NCBI GenBank assembly: GCA_959020035.1
Contig: CAUEQX010000009.1
Location: forward strand, 1 to 24,661
DNA length: 24,661 nt
Origin: an uncultured Collinsella sp.
Lineage (GTDB): Bacteria > Actinomycetota > Coriobacteriia > Coriobacteriales > Coriobacteriaceae
Direction: 5' to 3'
The position numbers and the translations under genes were made by a program. The notes below the pieces were generated by a model. That model was not told the DNA's origin. It was given only the letters and a program-made list of their open reading frames with translations, and searched no databases. Shown one piece after another: positions 1 through 6,663 of the stretch (position 1 is the stretch's first letter; each line of letters opens with the position of its first letter).

Positions 1-91
1 CGGTTGTTTGCTCAACGGGTGCACCGCACGAGGTGCAGAACTTGGCATTATCTGCAAGAAGCTTGCCGCACGAGGCGCAATACCGAGACAT
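1..91 (-). CDS. Zinc-ribbon protein, N-terminal fragment
   Basis: The minus strand reads ATG at 91-89 and stays open to the window edge (30 codons). The peptide starts MSRYCASCGKLLADNAKFC and continues TSCGAPVEQ, so it carries two CxxC knuckles (C5, C8 and C19, C22), the double zinc-ribbon signature found at the N-terminus of many Gram-positive membrane-associated proteins of unknown role. An AAAGGAG ribosome site lies 6 nt upstream of the ATG on the minus strand, which supports the start. The rest of the protein is outside the window, so the function beyond zinc binding cannot be stated. Confidence 0.8.
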   Translation of the reverse strand, partial: MSRYCASCGKLLADNAKFCTSCGAPVEQTT

Positions 92-159
92 TGCCACTCC
101 TTTCGCCACATTTCAATGCAATACGACGATTATACCCAGCGCCCAAAAATCCCCATCAT

Positions 160-228
160 AAGTTGCGGTGAAATAGGGACTGTTTGGCGGACTCAGAGCT
201 TCAATCAGTCCCTATTTCACCGCAACTT
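160..228. repeat. Palindromic repeat A, 23-bp perfect arms
   Basis: Arms 160-182 and 206-228 are exact reverse complements (core GCGGTGAAATAGGGAC) around a 23-nt spacer. There is no U-tract, so it is not a normal terminator. It lies in a non-coding gap directly beside a second, unrelated palindrome (259-310). This arrangement resembles REP/RAYT-type or other dispersed palindromic elements, but copy number cannot be seen here. Confidence 0.75.
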
Positions 229-258
229 CGGGGATGCCTCGATGGCTAGGTTGTGGGG

Positions 259-310
259 GTCATTGGGGACGTTCTTAAACGACTAGTCATTCAAGAACGT
301 CCCCAATGAC
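259..310. repeat. Palindromic repeat B, 18-bp perfect arms
   Basis: Arms 259-276 and 293-310 are exact reverse complements (GTCATTGGGGACGTTCTT) with a 16-nt loop. Short hairpins containing GGGGAC/GTCCCC are typical of REP-like elements mobilised by IS200-like Y1 (RAYT) transposases; no transposase is present in the window. The gap between the zinc-ribbon gene and tmk (92-402) otherwise holds only the tmk promoter. Confidence 0.75.
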
Positions 311-320
311 TAGGTGGGGT

Positions 321-349
321 TTGGGACGCGCCTGCCCCTGGGGTATCAT
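321..349 (+). promoter_or_regulatory. Probable tmk promoter
   Basis: TTGGGA (321-326) and TATCAT (344-349) are separated by 17 nt, a good sigma70-type spacing, 53 nt before the tmk start. The -10 is part of GGGGTATCAT (340-349), preceded by CCCC; the same block precedes comF and, with one change, the flavodoxin gene. Confidence 0.6.
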
Positions 350-402
350 GGCTTGGTTGCTATAACTCGCATTTACGCGCCTTGTAGGAAGGGGCTGCGC
401 CC

Positions 403-1086
403 ATGGCTTTTGAGCCCGCTCAACATAGCTTCATTACGCTCGAGGGTGTCGATGGCGCCGGTAAATCTACGCAGGCGCGCCTGCTTGCCCGTGCGCTCGA
501 CCTTGCCGGCTACCAGGTTGTGACCCTGCGCGAGCCGGGCGGTACCGCCATCAGCGAAAAGATCCGTGCTCTGCTGCTCGACCCCGCCAATACGGCGATG
601 GGCGACACCTGCGAGTTGTTGCTCTACGAGGCCGCGCGCGCCCAGTTGGTGCACGAGGTCATCGCGCCTGCCCTTGCTGCCGGCAAGGTGGTCCTGTGCG
701 ACCGCTTCTACGATTCCACAACTTGCTATCAGGCGTTTGCCGATGGCCTCGATCGCCAGATAGTGCGCGATGCCAACAACCTGGCCGTCGCGGGGACGCA
801 CCCGGCGCTCACGCTCGTCTATCACATCACGCCCGAGCAGGCGGCGCTGCGCATGGCAGCCCGTGGCGCGGCAGATCGCATGGAGGCTAAGGGCATGGCC
901 TTCCAAGAGCGTGTCTACCAGGGATTTTGCGCCATCGCCGCCGAGGAACCAAACCGCGTAAAGCTCATCGACGCGACCGCGTCCATCGAGGACGTCTTCG
1001 CGCGGACGGTCGAGCAGGTTCGCGTCTACGGCCTCGACATTTCCCAGGACGCCGTCACCGCCGCGCTTGCCCAGGAGGCCGAGTAA
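403..1086 (+). CDS. tmk: Thymidylate kinase
   Basis: Cytoplasmic dTMP kinase (dTMP + ATP to dTDP + ADP), the essential step in dTTP synthesis. The 227-residue protein has the P-loop GVDGAGKST at 15-23, the dTMP-site EPGGT at 44-48, the DRFYDST segment at 100-106 and an arginine-rich LID region around 150-164 (ARGAADRM). Length is slightly above the usual 205-215 because of a short C-terminal extension. An AGGAAGG ribosome site precedes the ATG. The stop codon is one base from the holB start, so the two are translated from one message; tmk next to holB is a common Gram-positive arrangement. A long antisense frame over the gene is a codon-bias shadow. Confidence 0.97.
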   Translation: MAFEPAQHSFITLEGVDGAGKSTQARLLARALDLAGYQVVTLREPGGTAISEKIRALLLDPANTAMGDTCELLLYEAARAQLVHEVIAPALAAGKVVLCDRFYDSTTCYQAFADGLDRQIVRDANNLAVAGTHPALTLVYHITPEQAALRMAARGAADRMEAKGMAFQERVYQGFCAIAAEEPNRVKLIDATASIEDVFARTVEQVRVYGLDISQDAVTAALAQEAE

Positions 1087-1087
1087 C

Positions 1088-2215
1088 ATGGCCCCCGCTC
1101 AGACAAGCCTGCTGGCCAAGCTTGACACCCAAGAGCGCGTGCGCGACTTTTTGACCAATGCCGTCGCCAGCGGTCGCGCATCGCACGCCTACCTGTTTTT
1201 GGGCGCGCCCGGCGCGGGCAAGCTCGACGCCGCGTGGGCGCTCGCCCAAGCCTTCCTGTGCGAGCAGGATGGCTGCGGCTCATGCGATAGCTGCGTGCGC
1301 GTCGCCCGCCATACGCACCCCGACGTGCACTATTACACGCCCGAGAGCGCCACGGGCTACCTCATCGCCCAGACGCGCGAGCTACTCGACGACGTACCCC
1401 TGGCGCCCATCCGCGCCAAGGCCAAGGTCTACATCATTGACCGTGCCGAGCAGCTGCGCGCCAACAGCGCCAACGCACTGCTCAAAACACTCGAGGAGCC
1501 GCCCGAGGGCGTTATGTTTATCTTGCTGGGCACCTCGGCAGACGTGATGTTGCCCACCATCGTGAGCCGCTGCCAGTGCGTGCCGTTTCGGCTGGTGTCG
1601 CCCGCCGTCGCCGCGCACGCCGTGAGCCGTGCCACTGGTCAGGATATCGCGCGTTGTCGCATGGCCGTCGCCGTGGCGGGCAGCCCCACGCGCGGCATCG
1701 AGTTCCTTAAGAGTGCCGAGCGCCAGGACGCCCGCCGTCAGATGGTCCGTGCCATCGACTCACTCATTGCCGCCGACGAGGCCGACGTGCTCAGCCGCGC
1801 CAAGTCGCTCATCGTCGCCGTTAAGGCGCCGCTCGCCGAGGTCAAGTCCACGCAGGAAAAGGTGCTCGAGCAAAACGCCGACTACCTGTCGCGTGGAGCA
1901 TTGAAGCAGCTTGAGGACCGCAATAAGCGCGAGCTCAACGCGCGCGAGCGTTCGGGTATCATGGAAGCGCTGGCGAGCGCGCGGACGCTCATGCGCGATG
2001 TGCTGCTGACACTTCAGGACGAGGCGGCCGACGTGGTGAACGAAGACGTGCGCGACACGATCGGTCGGCTTGCCGCTGCGACCAATGTTGCGGGTGCCAC
2101 GCGGGCGCTCGAGGCAGTCGCAACCGCCGAGCGCAACATCGCCAGAAACGTTACTCCCCAGCTGGCCATCGAGGTCATGCTGTTCGATATCAGGAAGGCA
2201 CTGAAATGCCGTTAG
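1088..2215 (+). CDS. holB: DNA polymerase III subunit delta-prime
   Basis: Clamp-loader subunit that works with DnaX and HolA to load the beta clamp. The 375-residue protein has a Walker A-like GAPGAGKLD at 39-47 (Ser/Thr replaced by Leu, as expected in a subunit that need not hydrolyse ATP), a zinc module with C58, C63, C66 and C69, a Walker B-like IIDRAE at 116-121 and the sensor SRC at 160-162. The ATG at 1088 is chosen over the in-frame ATG at 1067 because AGGAGG (1073-1078) lies 9 nt before it and it follows the tmk stop by one base. The 3' end overlaps the next gene by 10 bp. Residues 230-300 are charged and probably helical. Confidence 0.95.
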   Translation: MAPAQTSLLAKLDTQERVRDFLTNAVASGRASHAYLFLGAPGAGKLDAAWALAQAFLCEQDGCGSCDSCVRVARHTHPDVHYYTPESATGYLIAQTRELLDDVPLAPIRAKAKVYIIDRAEQLRANSANALLKTLEEPPEGVMFILLGTSADVMLPTIVSRCQCVPFRLVSPAVAAHAVSRATGQDIARCRMAVAVAGSPTRGIEFLKSAERQDARRQMVRAIDSLIAADEADVLSRAKSLIVAVKAPLAEVKSTQEKVLEQNADYLSRGALKQLEDRNKRELNARERSGIMEALASARTLMRDVLLTLQDEAADVVNEDVRDTIGRLAAATNVAGATRALEAVATAERNIARNVTPQLAIEVMLFDIRKALKCR

Positions 2216-3882
2216 TCGTACCCGTTAAGTTTACCTACGCCTCGCGCGACCTGTGGTTCGATCCGCAGGATCTGGATATCCTCGAGGCCGATTATGCCAT
2301 TTGCTCCACCGAGCGCGGAACCGAGATCGGCCTGGTCACGGCCGATCCCTTCGAGGTGCCGCAAGATGAGATCGGTCAGCCGCTCAAGCCCGTGCTGCGC
2401 GTGGCGAGCGACATCGACCTGCAGCTTGCCGACGACCTGACCATCCAGGGTGACGAGGCCATGGTCGATTTCCGCCGTCTGGTCAAAGAGCTCGACCTCG
2501 AGATGAAGCCGGTCGGCGTCGAGTACCTGTTTGGCGGCGAGAAGGCCGTGTTCTACTTTGCGGCCGAGGAGCGCGTCGATTTTCGCCAGCTCGTCAAGGA
2601 TCTGTCCTCGACGCTGCACATTCGCGTCGACATGCGCCAGATCGGCGTGCGCGACGAGACCCGCCTGGTGGGCGGCTATGCCCAGTGCGGACAGGAACTC
2701 TGTTGCACGCGCTTTGGCGGACAGTTTGAGCCCGTCTCGATCCGCATGGCAAAAGAGCAAGACCTGCCGCTCAATTCCTCCAAGATCAGCGGCGTGTGCG
2801 GTCGTCTGATGTGCTGCCTGCGCTACGAGTTCGAGGCGTACAAGGACTTTAAGAGCCGTGCGCCCAAAAAGAAGACGCTCATCGATACGCCGCTTGGCAA
2901 GGCGCGTATTCAGGAGTATGACACGCCGCGTGAGCAGCTGGTGCTGCGCCTGGAGAACGGTAAAGTCTTTAAGGTCAACCTGGCCGATATGACGTGCTCG
3001 GAGGGCTGCAAAAAGAAGGCCGCCGAGCAGGGCTGCAGCTGCCGCCCCGACTGCGTGACGCGCGACGTGCTCGAGCGCATCGAGTCGCCCGAGATGCGCC
3101 TGGCGCTCATGGAGCTCGACCGCGAGAACGGCGTCGACGTGGGCGATGGCCTGTCGAGTGCCGACCGTCTGGCCGGCACGTCGATGCCCAAGCGCCGTCG
3201 TCGCGACGTCGATTCCGATGCCCGCGCTGCTCAGAGCCAGGGCGAGGGCCGTGGCCGCGGCAAGGCCGAGGCGCCCGAGGCCGAGGGGGCGGCCGATGGC
3301 CGTCGCCGCCGCAAGCGCGCGGGCTCGGGCGATGCTACCGAGGCTGCAGCCGCGGGCAAGCACGCCTCTCGCGAGCGCGAGGTTCAGCAACCCCAGCAGC
3401 AGAATCGCGGCGGTGGCATGAACCCCACACGTCGTCGCCGCCGTCATCTGTCGAGCGAGGAACGCGAGGACGCCTTCCGCGCCGCAGCTGCTCGCGAGGC
3501 CGGTGCCGCTTCCAAGGGCGCCTCGGCCTCCGATGCGCCTGTCGACAAGAGCGGCAAGTCACGTGAGGAGGAGCGCGCGCCGCGTCCGCGCCGTCGCCAT
3601 TCCTCGGGCGCGCAGCAGAAGCCCTCAGTGCCCTCCGTGGCCGATCAGGTCTCGGATGGCGAGGTCAAGGTCACGCGCCGTCGTCCCGGAGATGGCGGGG
3701 GAGCGGCTGCCAAGGCTTCGCGTGGCGCCGCTCGCGACGAGCGCGAGCCGCGCGGTGGCGAGGGCTCGGCCGACCAGGGTCAAAAGCGCCGTCGCCGTCG
3801 CCGTTCCCGCAAGCCGCGCCAGGATGGTGGCGAGGGCTCGACCCCGTCTTCGTCCGCACCACAACCGCCCGCCGGCGAATAA
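2206..3882 (+). CDS. ricT: PSP1/RicT-family protein with long arginine-rich tail
   Basis: The first 310 residues match the PSP1 family (Bacillus YaaT/RicT, which with RicA and RicF forms an Fe-S complex that modulates RNase Y). Cysteines sit at C161, C166, C167, C198, C203 and C204, and a second cluster (C264, C268, C277, C279, C283) follows. Position directly after holB, overlapping by 10 bp, is the same as in Bacillus. The ATG at 2206 has AGGAAGG upstream. Family members are usually about 270-300 residues; this one is 558. Residues from about 325 to the end are low-complexity and disordered, with repeated Arg runs (KRRRR, RRRRKR, RRRRR, KRRRRRRSRKPR) alternating with acidic and Gly/Ser stretches. 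Such a tail suggests RNA or ribosome contact, which is inference. No partner RicA or RicF gene is in the window. Confidence 0.88.
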   Translation: MPLVVPVKFTYASRDLWFDPQDLDILEADYAICSTERGTEIGLVTADPFEVPQDEIGQPLKPVLRVASDIDLQLADDLTIQGDEAMVDFRRLVKELDLEMKPVGVEYLFGGEKAVFYFAAEERVDFRQLVKDLSSTLHIRVDMRQIGVRDETRLVGGYAQCGQELCCTRFGGQFEPVSIRMAKEQDLPLNSSKISGVCGRLMCCLRYEFEAYKDFKSRAPKKKTLIDTPLGKARIQEYDTPREQLVLRLENGKVFKVNLADMTCSEGCKKKAAEQGCSCRPDCVTRDVLERIESPEMRLALMELDRENGVDVGDGLSSADRLAGTSMPKRRRRDVDSDARAAQSQGEGRGRGKAEAPEAEGAADGRRRRKRAGSGDATEAAAAGKHASREREVQQPQQQNRGGGMNPTRRRRRHLSSEEREDAFRAAAAREAGAASKGASASDAPVDKSGKSREEERAPRPRRRHSSGAQQKPSVPSVADQVSDGEVKVTRRRPGDGGGAAAKASRGAARDEREPRGGEGSADQGQKRRRRRRSRKPRQDGGEGSTPSSSAPQPPAGE

Positions 3883-3923
3883 CGCCCGCGAGCGGATTTA
3901 GCCCGCCTTGCCCCGAGCGCATC

Positions 3924-3933
3924 GGGGTATCAT
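3924..3933 (+). promoter_or_regulatory. Possible comF promoter element GGGGTATCAT
   Basis: GGGGTATCAT matches the tmk promoter block exactly and sits 51 nt before the comF start, a distance like that at tmk (53 nt). It forms the right side of a short inverted repeat (CCCCGA 3911-3916, TCGGGG 3922-3927). No good -35 is visible at 17 nt, so the promoter call is tentative. Confidence 0.4.
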
Positions 3934-3945
3934 AGCGCCGAATCA

Positions 3946-3981
3946 ACAACCCTCCCTGCGACCGAACGTAGGGAGGGTTGT
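3946..3981 (+). promoter_or_regulatory. Leader hairpin covering the comF ribosome site
   Basis: Left arm 3946-3957 and right arm 3970-3981 are perfect 12-bp complements, extended inward by C-G, G-C and one G-U pair around the 6-nt loop ACCGAA. The right arm contains GGGAGGG, the only good ribosome site for the TTG start at 3985. No U-tract follows, so it may be a translation-control hairpin, a poor terminator for the upstream operon, or both. Confidence 0.65.
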
Positions 3982-3984
3982 GTC

Positions 3985-4791
3985 TTGAAGAGCCATCTGA
4001 ACATATTGAGCTGTCTGCAGGGTGCCGGTGCCCTACCGTTTGCGGACGAATTGCTACCGTTTGCCGAGCGGGTGGCACGCGAGGCGCTCGAGGCATTGTC
4101 GCCAACACGATGTGCCGGCTGCGAGCGCGCCGGTGCGCTTATTTGCCAAGACTGCCTGGCTGCGCTCACGCTCATCGACCCACGTCATAGCTGCACCCGA
4201 TGCGGCGCCCCGTTTGGGGATTTGCTGTGCACTGAGTGTTCGGTCGAGGGCACGTCCTCGGCAATGGCGGAGGCGCTCGACCGCTGCCTGGCGTGCGCCG
4301 TCTATGCGCATCCGCTGCCGCGCATCATTAAAGCGTACAAGGACGCGGGCGAGCGACGTCTGGCTCCGTATCTGGCGGAGCTGCTCTACGACACCGCCCT
4401 GCATGCCCAGGTCGTAGCGCCCGATCGCTACGGAGGTGTGCTGTCCGGCGCGGATGCGGTGGTGTTTGTGCCTGCGACGGCGGCAGCGTTTCGGCGGCGT
4501 GGTTTTGATCATATGGAGGCCATTGCGCGCCCATTTTGCGAGCTGTCGGGTGTTCCCTTGCTCGATGCTCTCGTCAAGTACGGGCATGGCGACCAGCGCG
4601 AACTCGGTCGTGAGGAGCGCCGCGAGCGTGTCCGAGGTATGTACGAGACGGTTGAGGATGTGCGGGGCAAGCGCCTGCTGCTTATCGACGACGTTATCAC
4701 CACGGGTGCGACGATGGCAGCGGCTTCGGCGGAACTCAAGCGCGCCGGTGCCACGGCCGTTGATGGCCTCGCTATCGCACGCGTTTGGTAG
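3985..4791 (+). CDS. comF: ComF-family phosphoribosyltransferase
   Basis: The 268-residue protein has the ComF layout: an N-terminal double zinc finger (C43, C46, C54, C57 and C70, C73, C82, C85), the RRRGFDHMEAIA segment at 170-181 (family motif RRGFNQ) and the PRPP-binding loop LLIDDVITTGATM ending at 244. ComF proteins support DNA uptake in competent bacteria, but many homologues occur in species without known competence and the phosphoribosyl substrate is unclear. The start is a TTG with GGGAGGG seven nt upstream; there is no ATG between it and the zinc finger. Translation is probably limited by the hairpin over that site. The next gene starts 11 nt after the stop. Confidence 0.9.
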   Translation: MKSHLNILSCLQGAGALPFADELLPFAERVAREALEALSPTRCAGCERAGALICQDCLAALTLIDPRHSCTRCGAPFGDLLCTECSVEGTSSAMAEALDRCLACAVYAHPLPRIIKAYKDAGERRLAPYLAELLYDTALHAQVVAPDRYGGVLSGADAVVFVPATAAAFRRRGFDHMEAIARPFCELSGVPLLDALVKYGHGDQRELGREERRERVRGMYETVEDVRGKRLLLIDDVITTGATMAAASAELKRAGATAVDGLAIARVW

Positions 4792-4802
4792 GGGTGGTTC
4801 AG

Positions 4803-5912
4803 ATGGCAATAAAGATCGGGCAGCGTGGCAAGCCTGCAAGCGAGCAGCTGGCTGCTTCCGTAATTCTGACGGGCGCCTCGGCGCTACGCATGATGCGCGC
4901 CGAGCGCCGACAAATGGGTTACATCAGCTGGAGGGACCTCAGTCCCGATGAAGAGTGCCGTGTGCTGCGCGCGTCGTCGCCCTCGATCGAGGACATCTAT
5001 CTTCCCGACTTGGTGCGGATTGGGGCCGCAAGCGGCGAGGTGCAAGAAGATCTTTGCTTGCTGGTGGGATCTGCGGCGCAGCGCCGCCGCATGCCTGGCG
5101 TGGGCTGGTCCGTATGCTCTGGGTTGCCCGCCGGCTCGATTCTAGAGGTGGAACCAGGGGTGTACAGTCTATCTCCCGAGGCCCTTTGTGTTGCCGTCGC
5201 CCGCGAGGTCGGCTTCATCCAGGCGTTTGCCCTGGCCCAGGAACTATGCTCTAAGATTTCACTGAGCGACCGCGGGAAGTATCTGCCTCCCTACACCTCG
5301 CCTGTTACGAATAAACTTGCAAAGGACAAGGACCAGCCAGCAGATGTGGGCTACTTTGAGGTTGAGCCGGTGCTGACGCCCGATCGTCTGGCAGATTACC
5401 TCGCGGTATGCAAGGGGAACGCAGCCAAGCAGCTGCAGCGTCTGTGTCCCTATCTTTCGGAAAACCTGCGCTCACCCATGGAGTGCATCATGCTCGCTCT
5501 GTTTTCGCTTCCGTTTTCCTATGGCGGATTTGCCTGCGGTCCCTTTAAGACCGACTACAAGATTGAGTTCGATGGCCGCGCGCAGGCAATCTCGGGGATG
5601 CCGCATGCAGTTTGCGATGCGTATCAGGAAACAGCCCGGTTTGACCTGGAATACAACGGTGAGCTGGGCCATTCCTCTCGGAGGGGACGTATCCATGATG
5701 AAAAGCGCAACACGGGCTTGATTACTATGGGAATCGAGGTCGCGACGGTCAACAACGAAATGCTCTGCGACATGGAAGCGATGGAAGCGCTCGCATGGCG
5801 CATCCACCAGCGTATGGGTAAGCGATATCAGAATCGCGTAGAGGCTCGCCGAAAGAGGCAAGATGCTCTGCTGAATACGCTCCGAGCGTGCTTTGGGCTC
5901 AAGCCAGCGTAA
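4803..5912 (+). CDS. Unrecognised protein with Vsr/DUF559-like C-terminus
   Basis: A 369-residue soluble protein with no signal peptide or membrane segment; I cannot name its family with certainty. Residues 224-250 (RSPMECIMLALFSLP, then YGGFACGP) and 278-316 (DLEYNGELGH, then HDEKRN and GIEVATV) resemble the C-terminal part of many actinobacterial proteins with a Vsr/DUF559-type PD-(D/E)XK nuclease fold: an acidic D281/E283 pair, H290, then an R/K-rich helix (D299, E300, K301, R302) and a Gly-led strand. Related proteins often resemble AbiEi-type antitoxins. Nuclease activity is unproven. The ATG at 4803 with AGGGGTGG upstream is preferred over an in-frame TTG at 4785 that overlaps comF. It probably shares the comF message. 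Base use is slightly less GC-rich than its neighbours. Confidence 0.75.
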   Translation: MAIKIGQRGKPASEQLAASVILTGASALRMMRAERRQMGYISWRDLSPDEECRVLRASSPSIEDIYLPDLVRIGAASGEVQEDLCLLVGSAAQRRRMPGVGWSVCSGLPAGSILEVEPGVYSLSPEALCVAVAREVGFIQAFALAQELCSKISLSDRGKYLPPYTSPVTNKLAKDKDQPADVGYFEVEPVLTPDRLADYLAVCKGNAAKQLQRLCPYLSENLRSPMECIMLALFSLPFSYGGFACGPFKTDYKIEFDGRAQAISGMPHAVCDAYQETARFDLEYNGELGHSSRRGRIHDEKRNTGLITMGIEVATVNNEMLCDMEAMEALAWRIHQRMGKRYQNRVEARRKRQDALLNTLRACFGLKPA

Positions 5913-5947
5913 AACTATGGCTTTATAGGGGGTCTGTTTATATGCTC

Positions 5948-6164
5948 TGTGCAAAAAACGGCAAATATGAGTACTGTTACTAGATTAGTGACAGCAAAAA
6001 CAAAGAAACTTGGGCCGAAAATCTGGATTCAGCGAAGAGATAGTAAACGAATGTGGAATATCTTGGCGCCAAGCAGGCTGTGCGGAACTCAAAAAGGGCT
6101 CGTGAGGCGGTAATACTCTGCTACTAAATTGGTAACAGTACTCATATTTGCCGTTTTTTGCACA
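5948..6164. mobile_element. MITE-like element with 33-bp terminal inverted repeats
   Basis: Positions 5948-5980 and 6132-6164 are perfect 33-bp reverse complements (TGTGCAAAAAACGGCAAA at the outer end; GAGTACTGTTAC at the inner end). Similarity continues imperfectly inward (9 of 14 at 5981-5994 against 6118-6131). The 151-bp interior between the perfect arms has no convincing ORF and is A-rich compared with the neighbourhood. This is the build of a non-autonomous miniature element. No clear target duplication is visible outside the ends and no transposase is nearby, so the mobile origin is inference. Confidence 0.6.
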
Positions 6165-6165
6165 C

Positions 6166-6227
6166 GGCACCCTGAGACGGGTGCCCCGGAGCTCCCCGTG
6201 GGGGAGCTCCGGGCTTCATGGGGGCAC
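6166..6227 (+). promoter_or_regulatory. Overlapping alternative hairpins
   Basis: Hairpin 1 pairs GGCACCC (6166-6172) with GGGTGCC (6179-6185). Hairpin 2 pairs 6185-6197 with 6201-6213, a 13-bp GC-rich stem around the loop GTG. A third pairing joins GTGCCCC (6181-6187) with GGGGCAC (6221-6227) around hairpin 2 and excludes hairpin 1. There is no U-tract. It lies just outside the MITE-like element and upstream of the next promoter, so it may act as an end-structure for the comF transcript. Confidence 0.45.
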
Positions 6228-6285
6228 GAATGATCCGCCCCGACCTGCGAAATCTGTACTCGCGATGCGAATGACGCCCCTAACC

Positions 6286-6314
6286 TTAAACTTTAGCTTG
6301 AACTTAGCTATAAT
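6286..6314 (+). promoter_or_regulatory. Probable promoter of the lipoprotein gene
   Basis: Perfect -10 TATAAT (6309-6314) with TTAAAC (6286-6291) 17 nt upstream. The predicted transcript would start near 6321, about 340 nt before the coding start. The local drop in GC (6280-6314) fits a promoter. Confidence 0.6.
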
Positions 6315-6320
6315 GCGCTA

Positions 6321-6663
6321 CGTTCCTGCCAGGCTGTGGTTGCGGACGGACGAAATGCCCGTCCTAGTCCAAGACAGACGCGGTCAAAGGGATCCACGTA
6401 AGCGACCGCGTGCGCGCGGCGCGATCATGGCGCGTCCTAGATGTAAGCCGCACCGTCCGTTCTACTTTCTTTGGGGCAATACCGCCTCGCGGGCGAGCGG
6501 GCCAGTCGTGAAGGTGGCTGCGGCCTCCCGAGCAAACACCCCGGTGCGCAAGTGTGGGGTCAAATACCAGGTCAGCTGGTGGGAACAACCTGATATTCCG
6601 TGCAACGCACGGATCGTATACGACACAGAAGGCAGGGTAGTGGACATGGTGAGGGGCAGCTTG
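6321..6663 (+). other. Long untranslated leader, possible structured RNA
   Basis: About 340 nt between the TATAAT promoter and the lipoprotein start. Visible structure: ACGCGGTC (6378-6385) with GACCGCGT (6404-6411), and AATACCAGGT (6563-6572) with ACCTGATATT (6588-6597; one mismatch). I recognise no known riboswitch, tmRNA, RNase P or SRP RNA here. The lipoprotein reading frame is open through the leader, but the peptide has no family features and would place the lipobox deep inside a protein, so I treat it as non-coding. With 5948-6164 and the hairpins at 6166-6227 this accounts for the whole gap 5913-6663. Confidence 0.45.

Noticed and set aside
2212..3447. 411-codon minus-strand frame over the PSP1 gene
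   Set aside because: Shadow of the real gene in GC-rich sequence; no ribosome site and an Ala/Leu-rich composition typical of such shadows.
6166..6185. CTGAGA as part of a TPP riboswitch
   Set aside because: Only this hexamer is present; the other conserved THI-box blocks are missing and no thiamine gene follows.
6563..6597. SRP-RNA-like ACCAGGTCAG segment
   Set aside because: The essential GGAA tetraloop and AGCA internal loop of SRP domain IV are absent.
6148..6645. In-frame N-terminal extension of the lipoprotein
   Set aside because: It would bury the lipobox about 190 residues inside the protein, crosses a TATAAT promoter and GC hairpins, and has no recognisable domain.
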